The position numbers were made by a program, and so were the translations under genes. A stretch of 64,000 bases of DNA. Source: Berberis thunbergii. Its lineage: Eukaryota; Streptophyta; Magnoliopsida; Ranunculales; Berberidaceae. Shown piece after piece: positions 19,481 to 33,393 of the stretch. Each line of letters begins with the position of its first letter. Position 1 is the first letter of the stretch. The stretch lies in contig QNQO01001828.1 in NCBI GenBank assembly GCA_003290165.1, forward strand, positions 62,001 to 126,000, given 5' to 3'. The notes beneath the pieces are model-generated. The model saw only the letters and a program-made list of their open reading frames with translations. It did not search any database and was not told the origin of the DNA.

Positions 19481-20217
19481 CTACTTCTCTCTCCCTCTCC
19501 CCTCTCCTATCTGTACTTCTTCTTCTGCTTCTCTCTGCTAGTTTTCCTTCTCTGTATCAAAACCTCCCTTGCTCTTGTTGTTGGTGAATGTACCTAATTT
19601 TGCAGAGAAAAGTTTGAGAGATGAAGAAGGAGAGGAGAGGCGAGAAAGTGGAATGGAAGATGAAAGCTTAAAACAAGTTCAGTTTTGAATTTGAATTAGC
19701 TATTTACTCTCACGCTTGGAATTTGTCCTCATCTTTGTGGAAAAAATATAAGGCCCAAAACAGAGCCTCTGAATCGACTTTGGTCTTTTCTGATGTCCAA
19801 AACGCAATTATTTATTAAGCAAAACCTAAAAGTCGTATAAACCCTAGAAAGCAAAATCAAAATCGAAAGCACGAATACAGAGAAGCAAGATCGATCGACT
19901 TTTGTTCAGATCTTTTTTTCTTCTTTCTTGTCCTCTGATCAGATAGAGGGTGAATGATGAACATTCATTATAAGCCATTAATTTAGCACCCATTACAAGC
20001 CTGATTTTAATGAACATCCTGTCACTGTTACTCAGTTGGACACTTTTTACTTTTTTCAAGATGTTGACAAAGTATTTATATAATGTTGTGTTTCCGTGTC
20101 ATCATATAAATATTTAGTTATATGTTTTTGTTAGTTGTAATTTATATATAAGATATACACAATTTATCTTACTTGTTATATTTTATTGACAACCTATATG
20201 TTTATTATTTAAAGGTA
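19481..20217. other. Spacer between two copia elements
   Basis: CT-rich then AT-rich sequence with no convincing gene. It ends where decayed copia protease sequence begins. I could not see a 5' LTR for that remnant, so its left boundary may lie here unrecognised. Confidence 0.4.
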
Positions 20218-23200
20218 TGGATTACGATATGCCGATGTTGGACGGTAATATATGTTTGATTGATAGTGCTACTACACACCGTATTAAAAAGTCATAAAAT
20301 TTTCTCATCACTAGACATGACAACTCAAAAGGTGTCTATGATAGTTGGCCCTGTGCAAATTATTGAAGGCTCTGATAGAGCCCACTTGGTGTTACCCAAT
20401 GGTATCCATTTATTTATTCAGAAAACGCTTATATTCAAGAAGTTCCAGGAAAAACTTAATTTCAAAGATATACGCTTGAATGGATACCATTTTAAGATAA
20501 CTACTGAAGGAAAAAAATATTTATGTATCACATCTAATGTTGGAAGCCAGAAGCTCACACTAGATAAATTCCCCCTTGTCTCTTTGGGATTTTATTGCAC
20601 GACCATTGGCACTGTTGAATCACATGTCATTTTTAGCCAAAAGCTTAAAACTCGTCACAAATATATTGACTCACATACTTTGCTTCTTTGGTATAATCAT
20701 TTGGGTCATCCTGGATCCACCATGTTGAAGAAAATTGTAGAGAATTCTAATGGTCATCCCTTAGTACATACTCAACTCCACCTCCCAAATGGATATTTAT
20801 GCATTCCTTGTTCCTAAGGTAAATTTATTACTAAACTACATCATCTTAAGATTGTTATTGAGTCACCGTCGTTATTACAAAGAATACAAGGAAATATTTG
20901 TGGAATAATTTACCCTGCTAGTGGACCTTTTAGATATTACATGGTTCTAATAGATGTTTTCACTAGATGGTCTCATGTGTGCCTTCTTCCACTCTTAATC
21001 TTGGTTTTGCTAGATTTCTAACGCAAATTATTAAATCCAATCCCCCATACTATCACATCCAGTTTACTCGTCTTGATTATGCAACAGAGTTTACGTCACA
21101 GGTGTTTAATGACTTTTGTTCATCCATAGGCACCGATGTTGAACATTCAGTCCCACATGTACGTCCACATAATAGTTTAGCAGAATCTCTTATTAAACAT
21201 CTTCAAATCATTTCTTAACCTTTACTTATGCAGTCTCAACTACCCACTAGTGTTTGGGGCCATGCAATTTTGCACACCGCAAAATTGTTTTGCCTTAGAC
21301 CCACTTCATACATTAGTATTCACCTTTACAACTTGTGACAAGTTTTCAACCAAATATTTCACATTTACGCACATTTGGTTGCATCTTATATGTTTTTATC
21401 CCACCCCCAACACGAACTAAGATGAGTCCTCAATGTCGTTGGGCATTTATGTTGGTTTTGACTCCCCTTCCATTATTCGTTATTTCGAATATTTAACTGG
21501 TCACTTTTTACAGCTTGATTTGGAGATTGTAATCCCACTTGGGGAGATAAACATATTCTTATTGAAAAAGAACGATGTAAATTATCGTGGAATACTTCCA
21601 CTTTGTCTCATCTGGATCCTAAAACATCCAATGTGATGATGAGGTAAGGAGAATATTACACCTTCAGAAAATTGAAAATCAATTACTTGATGCATTTAAT
21701 AATGCAACTAAAGTAACAAAGTCACATGTGCTAGCTATGAATGCACCTGCTCAAATTTGTATCATTGAAGGACAAACTGCAAATAAGGCAGTTAATGAAT
21801 TTGTTGCACACTGGAATAGGAAAATTAGTAAAACTTCATGTCATGATGCTCCCGAAAAAACAATTCTTAAAACTCATAGAGAAGTTGTACAGGGTCCAGA
21901 AGAAGTTGTACACAAAGCTCCAGAAGTAGCATTAAATAACACTCATGAAGAGGTTATGTTTGAAAAAATCAATTTCTCATTGCCTCAGAAGCGATTGCTT
22001 ACATCCTTGAAGTGATTAAAAAAAGCCTTCGATGAGGCTCATCTACCTAATAGTAATGAGATTTTAATATACTCTGGAGAAATGTGGAATAGAAATGTAA
22101 TAGTCATCGATGACATATTTATTTATATAGTAGCTAACGAACTATCAAAGGGTCGTGATATTTTTAATGATATTGAACCACATAGCATCTATGAATGTTG
22201 ATAAAGAAATGATTTAACAAAATGGAAAGATGTTATCCAAGCAGAATTAAATTCTCTTGAAAAAGTATATATTTGGACCTATTGTACAAACACCTAAACA
22301 TGTAAATCCTGTTGGTTTCAAATGAGTGTTTGTAAGAAAAAGAAATGAGAAAATGAAATTGTCAAATATAAGGCAAGACTCTTAGCACAAGGGTTCCTTA
22401 AGAAACTCGACATTGATTTTGATGAAACATATTCCACATTATAGATATGACTACGTCCCGATATTTAATAAGTCTTGTAGTTTCTGAAACACTTGATATG
22501 AGACTTATGGTTGTAGTAACTGCTTATTTATATGGTGACTTGGACATAGATATTTACATGAAAATTCCTGAAGGATTTATTTTGCCCGAGACAAATTCCA
22601 GAAATACCCACTCAGTAAAACTAAGACGGGCCTTATACAGCCTAAAACAATATGAAAGAATGTGGTATAATTGTCTTAGTGAATATCTGTGTAAAGAACG
22701 TTATACTAATAACCATATTTTTCATGTGTTTTTATCAAGAAATCTATTACTGGTTTTGTCATAGCAACAATCTATGTAGATGATATAAATCTTATTAGAT
22801 CTACCAAAGACGTTCAAAATGCTGCTAACTATTTAAAGAAAGAATTTGAGATGAAAGACCTTGGAAAAATAAAATAAAAATTCTCGGCCTACAGATTGAG
22901 CGAAGTACTATTGGAATATTGGTCCATCAATCCCGATATACTGAAAAAGTGTTAAAACGCTTTAATATGGGCAAATTTCATCCATTTAGTACGCCAATGG
23001 TTGTCCAATCTTTAGATTTAAATAAAGATTCATATCGACCAAATGGAGGAAATGAATAGATACTTGGTCCTGAAGTATCATTGGCACGTTATTATATTTG
23101 GCACAATATACAAGACCTGATATAGCGTTTTCTGTTAATCTATTAGCGCGATTTAGTTATGCACTTACATGTAGACATTGGAATGAATTTAAACACATTC

Positions 23201-23970
23201 AGATATCTTCGTTGAACAATTGATATTGATTTATTTTATTTATGTGATTTATTTAACCACTCCCACCTAGTTGGTTATGCAGATTCAGGCTATCTATCTA
23301 ACCACTAACGAGTAGTTTATGTATTTCTGAATTGCAATGCAGCTATTTCTTGGCGATCCGTTAAACAAACATTATTGACTACTTCCTCAAATCACTTTGA
23401 AATTATTGCTCTGAATGAAGCTAGCTGAGAATAGGTCTGGCTCAGATCATCAACTCAGCATATAAGAAATAACTTTCAATTACTGATCAACCGACTCCAA
23501 TAAATGAAGATAATGTGGCATGTATTGTTCAAATGCAAGAAGACTTCATCGAAGGAGATCGAACAAAACATATTCCAATAAAGTTCTTCTATCCACATGA
23601 GCTCCAAAAAAAACATGTTATTGAAATCAAACTGACTCGATCTAATGACAACCTTAAAGATCTTTTCACCAAAGCACTTCCAAAGTCAAAATTTTAGAAA
23701 TTGATCTATAGAATTGGTATGCGTCAGTTGAATTCTCAGAGTAATCAATGTTTTTAATATCAGAGGGAGCATCTAAAAGTATGTTACATTTCTATAGAGT
23801 GTTTCCTTCGACATGGTTTTATCCCACTGAATTTTCCTGTCAAGGTTTTAATGAGGAAACATTATGCGCACCCATCATGTTTTTGAAAAATGTTGCACTA
23901 TTTACTTTAATCCTATTTTCTTATACTCGTTTTAATGAGGCAACATGCGATAAACATCCAAGGGGAGTAT
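20218..23970 (+). pseudogene. Decayed Ty1/copia pol remnant D
   Basis: Old copia polyprotein with many stops and shifts. Fragments in order: protease CLIDSATTHRI (about 20250); GAG-pre-integrase LLWYNHLGHPGSTMLKKIVE (about 20685); integrase RLDYATEFTSQVFNDFCSSI and PHNSLAESLIKH (about 21060-21200); RT KIPEGFIL, ALYSLKQYERMWY and AIYVDDINLI-like sequence (22400-22800); RNase H YADSGYLS, AAISWRSVKQTLLTTSSNHF (23270-23400) and DLFTKALPKS (23660-23690). No gag was seen, so the 5' end is truncated or decayed. A polypurine stretch CCAAGGGGAGTAT ends at 23970, followed by a 3' LTR start. Confidence 0.85.
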
Positions 23971-24173
23971 TGTAGAGAAAGGAAAAAGATTGTAGAAATT
24001 GGTAGATGTACCTATAGCATGAGGTGGCAAAAGGTTAGTCCATATGCTTTTGTATGTGTCATCCAAGGTTAGCTTTGTCATTAAATAGGTTTAATTTGCT
24101 TTGTAAAATATAATCACGAGATAAAGGTAACAAGAGGAAATGTAACACTACGTAAGTACTTCTATAAATTATA
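23971..24173 (+). repeat. Partial 3' LTR of copia remnant D
   Basis: Begins TGTAGAGAAAGG directly after the polypurine tract. It is interrupted by the Mutator-like element at 24174; its continuation is probably after 24978. The right end and the other LTR are not identified. Confidence 0.6.
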
Positions 24174-24969
24174 GGCAACGGCTACTCCACACCACCAAAA
24201 GCGTTGTCTCACACTATCGTGTACTTTTTTTTTCTACTAACCCCACACCGCCAAAAAAACAGTTTAAACAATAACTTAAAAATAGGATAACTTTCGACCA
24301 ATTTAAACCAAGATCGATTCTCAAAATCATCAAAACACAAAAATTGTAGTACTCTGATTTATCTAATAAACACAACTTGAATCACTTGAAAATATTTTGA
24401 AATGAGCAAGTTATGGTCATTTTACTAAAGTTGCGCAAAAACCTCGCATTGTCTCAGGCGAACAATAGTTTTTTTTTGTGATTTTTGAAAAAATTTCTGA
24501 AATTTACTTTGTTTTTGTAATTAAAAATATTTCTGAACTTTCCATGAGATTACTTTGTTTTTTCTGAAATTTTTTGTAAGAAATGAATAATTTAGAAAGG
24601 TTGTTTCAGAAGCGTTGAGAGAAAACGAAGAATGGATTCGAGGGGTTGCATAAGCAATTGAACCAAAAGAAAGAAAGATGCGAGAGGGAAGATTTGTTTG
24701 CTTGTTTTGCGAGAAGAAAGATGTAAGAAGGGAAGAAGCAATCAAACCAAGGGAATGAGTCGAAATCGTTTTTGAATGTGTGGAGGGTGGAGATTTGAAT
24801 GGGGGAGGGGAGACTTGCATTTCGATTTGAATGGGGGAGGAGAAAAATGGTTTTCCTTGTTTATATAGGTGGTGTGGGAAAGAGTGGTGGTATGAGAAAT
24901 AAAACAAGTGATGTGAAAGAGTTAAATGGTGTGAGAAAACACTTTTGATGGTGTGGAGTAGTCGTTGCC
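24174..24969. mobile_element. Mutator-like non-autonomous element, 796 bp
   Basis: Ends GGCAACGGCTACTCCACACC and, inverted, GGCAACGACTACTCCACACC; similarity continues for about 44 bp each side. A perfect 9-bp duplication TAAATTATA (24165-24173, 24970-24978) is the Mutator-type length. No transposase seen. A 128-codon minus-strand frame inside (24521-24907) is Ser/Phe-rich and unrecognised. It sits about 220 bp upstream of the AAA-ATPase ATG. Confidence 0.88.
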
Positions 24970-25191
24970 TAAATTATAATAGAGACTTTTTTTTCCGTCT
25001 TGAATCGTAGGGTAAGATGCGCAGTGGAAGTGGAAGATGTGGGTGCACATAGCAATGGCAAAAACAGATGGTTGGGCTTCGAACCAGACCCGAAATCATA
25101 GACCCGTTTGGCACCTCCACATCGGACTCGGCATGTTTCAATCTTCTCTCGCACGGCACTTTCTTTCTGCAACTCTGCGAAACCTTCAAGA

Positions 25192-28100
25192 ATGGAAGAA
25201 ATTCTTCCACCGAGCAAAGCAAAGCAAAGCAAATCAAAGGAAAATATGAAGACGAAAGTTTTGCAGGAGCTGATAGTGTACGCCGCAAGCGCTGCTATCA
25301 GTGGCTTGGTTTTGGTTGCAGGGCTCAAACACTTAGACCCCAATCGTGCCGCGACCAAGAAAGCCCTACAACACAAGAAAGAAATCGCCAAGCGCTTAGG
25401 TCGCCCCCTCATTGACACTAATCCCTATGAGGTACATTACTCTCTAAAAATTTTGGTAATTAATTGTTGAATTCTCCATAAAAGTTTTGATTTACGAGGA
25501 GTTTATCGAATTAGAAATTAAGTGTTAAAGTCGAAAATGTACTCTCTTAGGGTTTATCGTATAATTTTTACAAAATGATTTTTATCTAAAAAAGAAGGTT
25601 TGGTCTTTGGGACATGTAATTTCTTCTTCCCATTATGAAAAAACACTACACAAGACATCTACCTTAAGTGAAAATTAATGCTCCAACCTCAGAATTCCCA
25701 ATGATTCTCACAATCTATGTCCAATAATACCAAGGGAGAGACTTGGTTTTGAGAATTAAATTATCTGTTTGTTATCAATTGGTTTGGAAGCAATTGTAAT
25801 CGTCTTGCATTGGAAAGTTCAGTAAGTTGATATTTCATGGTGGTTTAATTTAGCTGTTGGATCAGGTAGTTTAGATTATCTCTGCGTTAACACTCTGTTG
25901 GCTTTTAGAAGGATTAGGATATAGTATGTAACACAACTAATCGCGGCTACTAGTACACCTAGTGGCTCGATGAGAGTGTTGTTTGATTTTTGGAAAAGTT
26001 AAAGTTCATGAAACAAAACATTCAGATTTTTTTTCATTATTTGATTTCACCAAGGAAAAAAAATATCATTGGAGAGAACATTTCTATTTTGTGAAAAAAT
26101 TGTTCAACAAGGCTTTGAAAGATTTGATGTTGAGTCTCTTGAGGGAAAAGTTTTCCAAGGGGAGCCTAAACAAAGTTTTCCCACTTCAAGTTTGATAACT
26201 TTTCACCGGCGGTAAAGTTTTCCTTCTCCATGAAAATTAATCGCCAGAAAACTTAATTTTGGGGGAAAAGTTCTCTTTTTCCATGAAGCACCAAAAAATG
26301 AAACACAACCTAAGTTCTTGTTTATATCAAGGAGGGAAGTTAAGGATTTCTATAACATAATGAAGCGTACACATGCTAAACACGTGGGGTGAATATATAT
26401 CGAACCCAAACCTAGGGCGCCATCTTTGCAACACGCTGTAATAGATCTCTACATATTGCCTCAGCGAAACGCTTGAGAAACTTAAGTCTGTAACCTTTCG
26501 CTTCTCCACTTTCGTTGTCCATGAGCCTCGACAAAAGAATGAATTTCCCCTTCAAAAACATATGCCATCCTTCTGCTACTTCTGCCTATTATATGAAGAT
26601 ACACTCTCTAAAAACTTAAACTTCCAAAGATGGTATTAGCGCCATTGATTGGTGTGAGTTCAGTTCTCGGCTTCTCACCTAACACAGACCCTTAATCATA
26701 CTTACTTGGAGAAGTGTCAAGTGCCTTGGTCTTCTGGCCTAATTGCCTCAGAGAAGATGCACTAATATATATTGATGGTTGGAAAGCGCTAGTTTCATGA
26801 TCTTAGTCTACTGACGATATTGAATCATTCTATTGATCCTGACCAGAAATGTTCTCCTTTCACACAGTTCTAAATTTCTTAGTTATGAAATTTAGTAAGA
26901 AAGACGTATTATACCTGAGTTTGTGAACTGCAATTACTTTTTGGTTAATAATTTAGAAGTATTCCAGATCCCAAACTAAAACTTGAAGTCATTCTGTTCC
27001 TTTTATGTGGCATTACTTACTCCATTAAATGCTTCTACAGGATGTGATAGCCTGCGATGTTATAAACCCTGACCAAATTGATGTAGAGTTCGATTCCATT
27101 GGAGGGTTAGAAAATGTTAAGCAAGCGCTCATTGAATTGGTAATTCTTCCACTTCGGAGACCTGAATTGTTTTCTTATGGAAAACTTCTCAGTCCACAGA
27201 AAGGGGTGTTGCTGTATGGACCTCCTGGAACTGGAAAGACGATGCTTGCAAAGGCCATAGCAAAAGAGTCTGGTGCTGTATTTATTAATGTGAGGATATC
27301 TAATTTGATGAGTAAATGGTTTGGTGATGCACAAAAGCTTGGTAAGTATGGATTATGCTTCTGTTGCTTGATTGTTTTAGATTGCTGGCTTTTTTTCAAT
27401 GATCCATGCATGGTAATTAAAAGTTTCTTCCTTGGTCACTCCATGGTAACTTGATTAATGGATTAATGATTTGTCGCACTTGTGAGTCAGCCAGTTGCAG
27501 ATTTTAAGAACCTGATATGACTAAGCAAGTACTCTATGACAGATTTACAGAATTGTAAAAAGAGACATTTTGATATAACAAAACAGGCGAATGGGAATTC
27601 GAGATAGATTTAGTAAAGAAGATTGCATAACACATTTGTTATTAGGAAATTATTGTTTTAAGAATTTATCTAGTATCAGTATTCTGTTGATACTGATGCA
27701 ATCTTCATGGCTGAATTTGCATGTCAATGATTATGTCCTAGTTGTAGTGAATGCCATCCTCACAAAACCAGCTCATTGGATCTTCTTTTAAACTTTTTGT
27801 ATGTAAGACTTTAATTTGCATAAATAGTGATTGTGGTGTTCTAGCCATCTTCCACTTGGGCCAAATAAAGATGGATGCCCCAAGTGTTTTAAGGCGTAAT
27901 AAAGATGGATGCCAGATGTATTAAAATAAGAATAACGCCTTTGGTGGCACCCCTAGTGACATTGCCTAATGTTATGGGTATCGATATCTACCAAGTCCAA
28001 AGCAAAAGAATCCCTTATATATTTGAAATGCAATGTTCCATGCACTTCAATCACCCAATAAAAGGTAACTTCTTTAGAAGAAACCATTAATAAATTCATC

Positions 28101-31100
28101 TTGTCGTGTGGCATAATAGAAGATGTCCATCCAAGTGTCACCTATTGCAGTCAAGATTCAATCGAATTACCATTTCACTTGAGAGAAAAAGGAATGATCA
28201 AGCAAGTACGTTGGCTAACATCTATTGATAAAAACATTGGAAGGACTCTTGAGTTCTAGATCTTGCAATGGAATATATAGGCATTGGACATCCTTAATAC
28301 AATAGTATCTTGGTTCCGTTACATGGTTGAAACTTGTTATTGAATATTGAATATTGTATTGAAAAGTTTTCCCGAAGGAAAACCTACATTTTCAAGTAGT
28401 TCAAAGCTGACCAAAGCAAAACCATGTGATATCTCTTTGTTTGTTTATGTTTATTTTTTCTTTTTTAAGGAAAGCACTTGTACACGTGTGTGCATGTAGT
28501 ATATGCATGTATACGTGCATAAATACATATGTTACAATGCTATATATGTACATATTTAGATGGTTAAGGTTCTAGAGGTTACATAGACATATACATTTAT
28601 GTTCACATAGTTTTGTATTGATCAGTTTTGGACTACTTCAATGGTAGTAACTACATTACCTTTGCGGTAGTGATTACATTCCCCCGTGCAATAGAGAGAA
28701 ACTATTTAGTTCACTCAAATTTAGTGGATAGGGTTCAATAAAGTAAGCTTGAATGGTGATACAGTGATAATTATTCATGTATTTAAATAAATGGGTGGGT
28801 TTCAATATTCATCAAAGGCCAAGTTTAAACCATGTTATGGAACTAAGATACTGATGGGTTATAGGCCTCCAATGGATTTATGTATAGATGTTGAATGACT
28901 TCAATTATGTATAGATATCAGATGGCTTCATATATGTATAGTTGTCGGATGACGATCTTACACCTTAATTGTGAAATCATGGTGAAGCTCAAATTAGTTT
29001 TTGCGCCTTGAAGATTACAACCATAAGGTGTTCACCTTGCACATAAAAGGCGTAAGCTTCATTTAATACGGAATGGCTTAAGCGAGGCGTAAGCTTTGTT
29101 TGCCTTTTAATACAATTTCCTTGCAAAGCGACAAAGAAACTTGATACTTTTTTATGATCTGCCGATATGTCATAAGTTCTACTCAGTGAACTTAAGAGCC
29201 AACTCATGATTAACAGGTCTTTGGTTCCTTTTCTGCACCCGACAAACACATACTCGCCCACACGTATAATTATGTTATCATGACACTTGCCTTGCATCAT
29301 TCTGGCACTTGTTGAGGATTGATGTTGTGTGCTCTATGGGATTTTCTGAGTGTGGAAATGGAAGGCATCTTCAATAAAAATCAGCCAATTTTAATAACTT
29401 TTATTACATAAAAAGTTAAATCAGAATTGAAAATGAAACATTTTTGGATCTTTCATTTGATGAAAATTTTCAACATGATATTTGAAGTTGTAAAGTGATT
29501 TTTTTTAGTATGATCTCCATGCTGGAGAGATCATTCCTTGATTTTGCTTCACATGGCCCTCACGGAGATATCAACATATTGAGTTCCTGTTACAAACTTG
29601 TTAGCTTATTAAGTATGAGTTGTTTTTGTGTTTGTGGATGCATATAGAACAGAAACAGGCTATTGGATGTGTTACATCAGTTACAGTTGACCTGTATATG
29701 ACAAAATACTCACATTGCCATTGTTTATTTTTTGTGCTTGATCTGTATGGGCTACAAAACCAAGTTTGTGGTTACATAGGTTTTGCTTGATAGTTAATAC
29801 ACAGGCCCAGTTACAAGTGTAGAACAATTTACTTCTGCGAGAGTTAAAGACAAATCTCATCATGGGTAGGGTTTATATATGATGTTTTTTTAGTTTATTG
29901 TTGTAATCGGTTTCTAACAATTGAATAAGTATATAGTTCAAAGTTGGTTCTTGTACAAATAGCACTGTGGGAATCAAGTATCTTCAGTTCTTTTTATATG
30001 AATGCTATCAATCAGATTCTGGTGAGCTTACATGATTAATTGGTGGTTGGTTATAGTATGTGATGAGTACTCAGTGGACGATTTTTTTACTTATTCGGTA
30101 GTTATGGATATTTTCTGGTAATGTTTACAGTCACAGCTGTTTTCACTCTGGCATATAAGCTCAAGCCTGCTATTATATTCATCGACGAGGTGGACAGTTT
30201 TCTGGGACAGCGAAGAAACACTGACCATGAAGCCTTGACCAACATGAAAACTGAGTTCATGGCTCTATGGGATGGTTTTACAACCGACCGTAAGTATTCA
30301 ATTTCATACTGCAATTATATTTATACCTACTTTCTCTCAATTGTAGTCTGAGTTTTCACTGTCAGCTTGTACTTTTACATAGATGCCATGCTTGCTATGC
30401 AGAAATCTGCTGTAGATGCAAGTGGTTTTCTTTTAAAGGAAAAATAAAATAAAATAAATTGGCTGCTTGATGTCTTTAGCGAGTTGGTCCATAGAAAACC
30501 ATTTTCTTAGATCAATAAATTTGTTAAAATATTTTAGATATAAGTCAAAAGTGGGAAGAAACTCAGTTTTCATGTGATTCTTGGAGCCTCTGCCCCTCAT
30601 AATTTTCACACGTGATTTTTCACATTTTCATGTTTCACTGGTACGAGATGATCTTAGTTTTGAATAATTTTTTTAAAATTCGGTATTTTTATCTTTGTGG
30701 GCATTCTTAATTTACCAGGAGGAGAGACCAATTTCAAACACAAAGGATGAGAATTAGTTTGCATAATATTAATATATGATTATTGTTATTGAACTGTCAG
30801 GCCTTGGGTTCAGAAAAATACTTAGCTAAGAACTGTGTTAGACTGGATATATAAGCTGTGTTTAAATCACTTATTTTGGCTGTTGTTGCAGAAAATGCTC
30901 AAGTTATGGTCCTGGCTGCAACCAACCGACCTTCAGAACTTGATGAAGCAATACTACGGCGTTTTCCCCAGGCATTTGAGATTGGCATACCCAATTGCAG
31001 TGAGAGAGCCAAGATATTGAAGGTTATACTGAAGGGTGAGAGGGTAGAAGAAAACATTGACTACGATTATATTGCAACCTTGAGCAATGGGTACACTGGT

Positions 31101-32147
31101 TCAGATCTTCTTGAACTCTGCAAGCAAGCAGCCTACTTCCCCATCAGGGATTTGTTGAAGGATGAGAAGGATGGCAAGCCATCTCATGTCAGTATACCCT
31201 TCTCCCATTAACACATTATAATATATTCTTCATATTCTTGTTACTGTAGTATTAATATTCTATTATTCTTCTTAGATATTTCTCTTGATATTTTCCATTA
31301 TATTTGTCTCTTGCACCCCTTGTTAGCGATGATATGATTCACATGAAGTTGAGGATGAGTTAGAGATGTGTGATGTTTCTAAGCATTCTAAATGTGGTGG
31401 CTGGGTTTATGGTAAACTATTATGGTCTAAAATGAGTAGCATCTCCAATTCCGAAGTTCTTTTTGGTTAGTGTGGAAATAGTGGAATGAGCTGATTTTGT
31501 AGAGCATATTTTCATTTTGTGCTCCATGAAGAATGTCAAACTTCATAGTCTCCATACATCAGGTTGCCTAGTGCAGTTGGCACTGTATCCATCCCTTTTG
31601 GGTGAGGTTGCTGAAATAGTCTCCCAGGATGGATTGGACCTAGGCGATCAGTTTTGTAATTGGCGAACAAAGAGGACACAGTATAGGTGCATGAGCTCCA
31701 AATGGTTGTGAAAAGAGATTTCATAACATGTTTTAATTGTAGCACATTATCCCCTCGAGATATCTAAATTGAGTTGCCTATCTCTCTGGTCATCCTTTCT
31801 TATTTAGACAACTCCTGACATTTTAACAGACTAATAGGTACTAGGATTGCTTTCAAGGGAGAAGGCCTGTATTTTGAGGTAGTATGAATGATCTGATTGG
31901 GAACTCTGTTGTTCCTTTTGGTTTATTGCAGACTCCAAGACCACTATCACAGTCAGATTTGGAAAAAGTTCTTGCCACATCAAAGAAGACAAGAGTTGCA
32001 GCGAGTGAATACAGTAGATTAAACTCACAGTCATCCTCGTGGGCCCGGGACGGAGACGATTATCAGGTCCCAGCGGCAATCTCGGAGCTTTCTAAGCTTG
32101 TGTTGTCCCATATTATGAGCTTACAATCAGAAGCCCAGGACCCTTAG
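25192..32147 (+). CDS. MSP1: MSP1/ATAD1-type membrane AAA-ATPase, five exons
   Basis: Coding exons 25192-25431, 27041-27341, 30131-30289, 30892-31187 and 31932-32147 join in phase to 403 codons plus TAG; every intron is GT-AG. The protein resembles plant MSP1/ATAD1 proteins, outer-membrane AAA ATPases that pull mislocalised tail-anchored proteins out of mitochondria or peroxisomes. Seen: N-terminal membrane segment at about residues 27-45 ([17 protein letters not shown]); linker [20 protein letters not shown]; Walker A GPPGTGKT at about 140-147; pore-region motif [13 protein letters not shown]; Walker B IIFIDE at about 195-200; sensor 1 [13 protein letters not shown]; arginine fingers RRF at about 256-258; C-terminal [11 protein letters not shown] helix. 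Length fits the family (about 400). ATG 25192 was chosen; an in-frame ATG at 25246 (MKTKVLQEL) is equally plausible, as some homologues start near there. No stops or shifts: likely functional. Confidence 0.93.
25432..27040 (+). other. Intron 1 of the AAA-ATPase gene
   Basis: 1.6 kb, GTACAT...TTCTACAG, phase 0 (between Glu and Asp of NPYE-DVIAC). AT-rich; no second gene recognised. A segment at about 25980-26310 with AAAAGTTTTCC-type motifs and weak inverted ends may be an old MITE, not resolved. Confidence 0.7.
27342..30130 (+). other. Intron 2 of the AAA-ATPase gene
   Basis: 2.8 kb, GTAAGTATGG...TGTTTACAG, phase 1. Short open frames here have no recognised domains. Probably contains old degraded insertions, but no boundaries could be defined. 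Confidence 0.75.
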
Positions 32148-33393
32148 ATAGTTCTGTATGTTCTGCAATGTGGGGAGCCTGGATATATTTCAACAGCTTA
32201 ACATATGGTTATTTTAATCTCAGAATTTCTAATCTTTCTTCTGAAGCAGCCGACGACATGCCCAACATCTTCAGTGTCATGACAATTTTTGCTGTGCTGC
32301 TTAAAGGAAATCTGAGAGTATTTTTCATTCTCTACTGACTTTATCAAGTATATCATATGCGATTGGGAAGTTTAGTAGTGATGCAGTAGCATTCTTTCTT
32401 GTCTGATAGAGTGTATGAAACGAAAATTATATGTTACTATAGTGACACTATTCAATGTTGATGATTGTTATAAATGTTCCAACAGAAAATAACAGCTATT
32501 TTGGCCACATTCTCTAGATGGGATGTGTTCTTGTAATGACTAAGCATTTACTTCTTATTTACTGTACTGTCAACTTCAAAATGCCTTAGATTAGGAGCTG
32601 CCTATACACCCTGCAATGTATATCTAAAATTTCCTAGTAGAGCATATAATTCATCATGTTCTGGAAATCATGCCAGTTAGAATTTAAGGCCACCAGCAAC
32701 AAACTTTGTATTTTCAAGCTTAGAAGTTTACTTCAGTACTTCTGCAACAATATTGTACCCAATTTAAACACTCGTAGCAGTAACCCCTCTTGAGACTCCT
32801 AGTGTGGGGTTTTATCTAAAGGCCTCGTTGATATTAGGGGGTGGACCACCTCTTTAAAATTTGCTAGTCAACCCTAGTTTTATTTTTTATTTTTTTATAT
32901 CTTATTAGTCTCTTAGTTCAAAGTATTTTATAAACAAACTTAATTGAAAAATCTCTTCCAATGATATGAATATATAAATATTAGTACCCTTTCGCTTACA
33001 ACAGGAGTACTAATATTTATTAGGAGCATGCGGAGAATTTGGAGCATCAGAGCCAATATTTTCAATTTCAGGGCTCCTAAATTTTAAATTTAATATTATA
33101 TGAGACTATTCAAGCCAACTCAATATCCCAACAATTAAGTGTATTAGAAAAACAATGTTGTTATAGACTTACAGGTACAAAATATGTAACTAGAAAGAAA
33201 CTTAAGTTGGAGAAGATGCTGTGAAGGATAATCGTGAACACATTATTAGTAGATAGAGCACAGTTGGAGCAACTTTTTCAAACTTACTAAAAGCATATGA
33301 TAAACTGGTAACTTCACCAACTAATATAAAATGATACAACACAAGAAAATGATCTTATTATGTATCTTCTTAACACAGCTAGACATTCTCAAA
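32148..33393. other. 3' flank of the AAA-ATPase gene and intergenic spacer
   Basis: Contains the presumed 3' UTR of the ATPase gene, then AT-rich spacer to the convergent membrane-protein pseudogene. Nothing else recognised. Confidence 0.5.

Noticed and set aside
24521..24907. 128-codon minus frame in the Mutator-like element as a captured gene
   Set aside because: Ser/Phe-rich, no recognisable motif and no transposase similarity; could be chance in AT-rich DNA.
24969..25418. 149-codon minus frame over exon 1 of the ATPase
   Set aside because: It overlaps the well-supported exon 1 on the other strand and has no family features.
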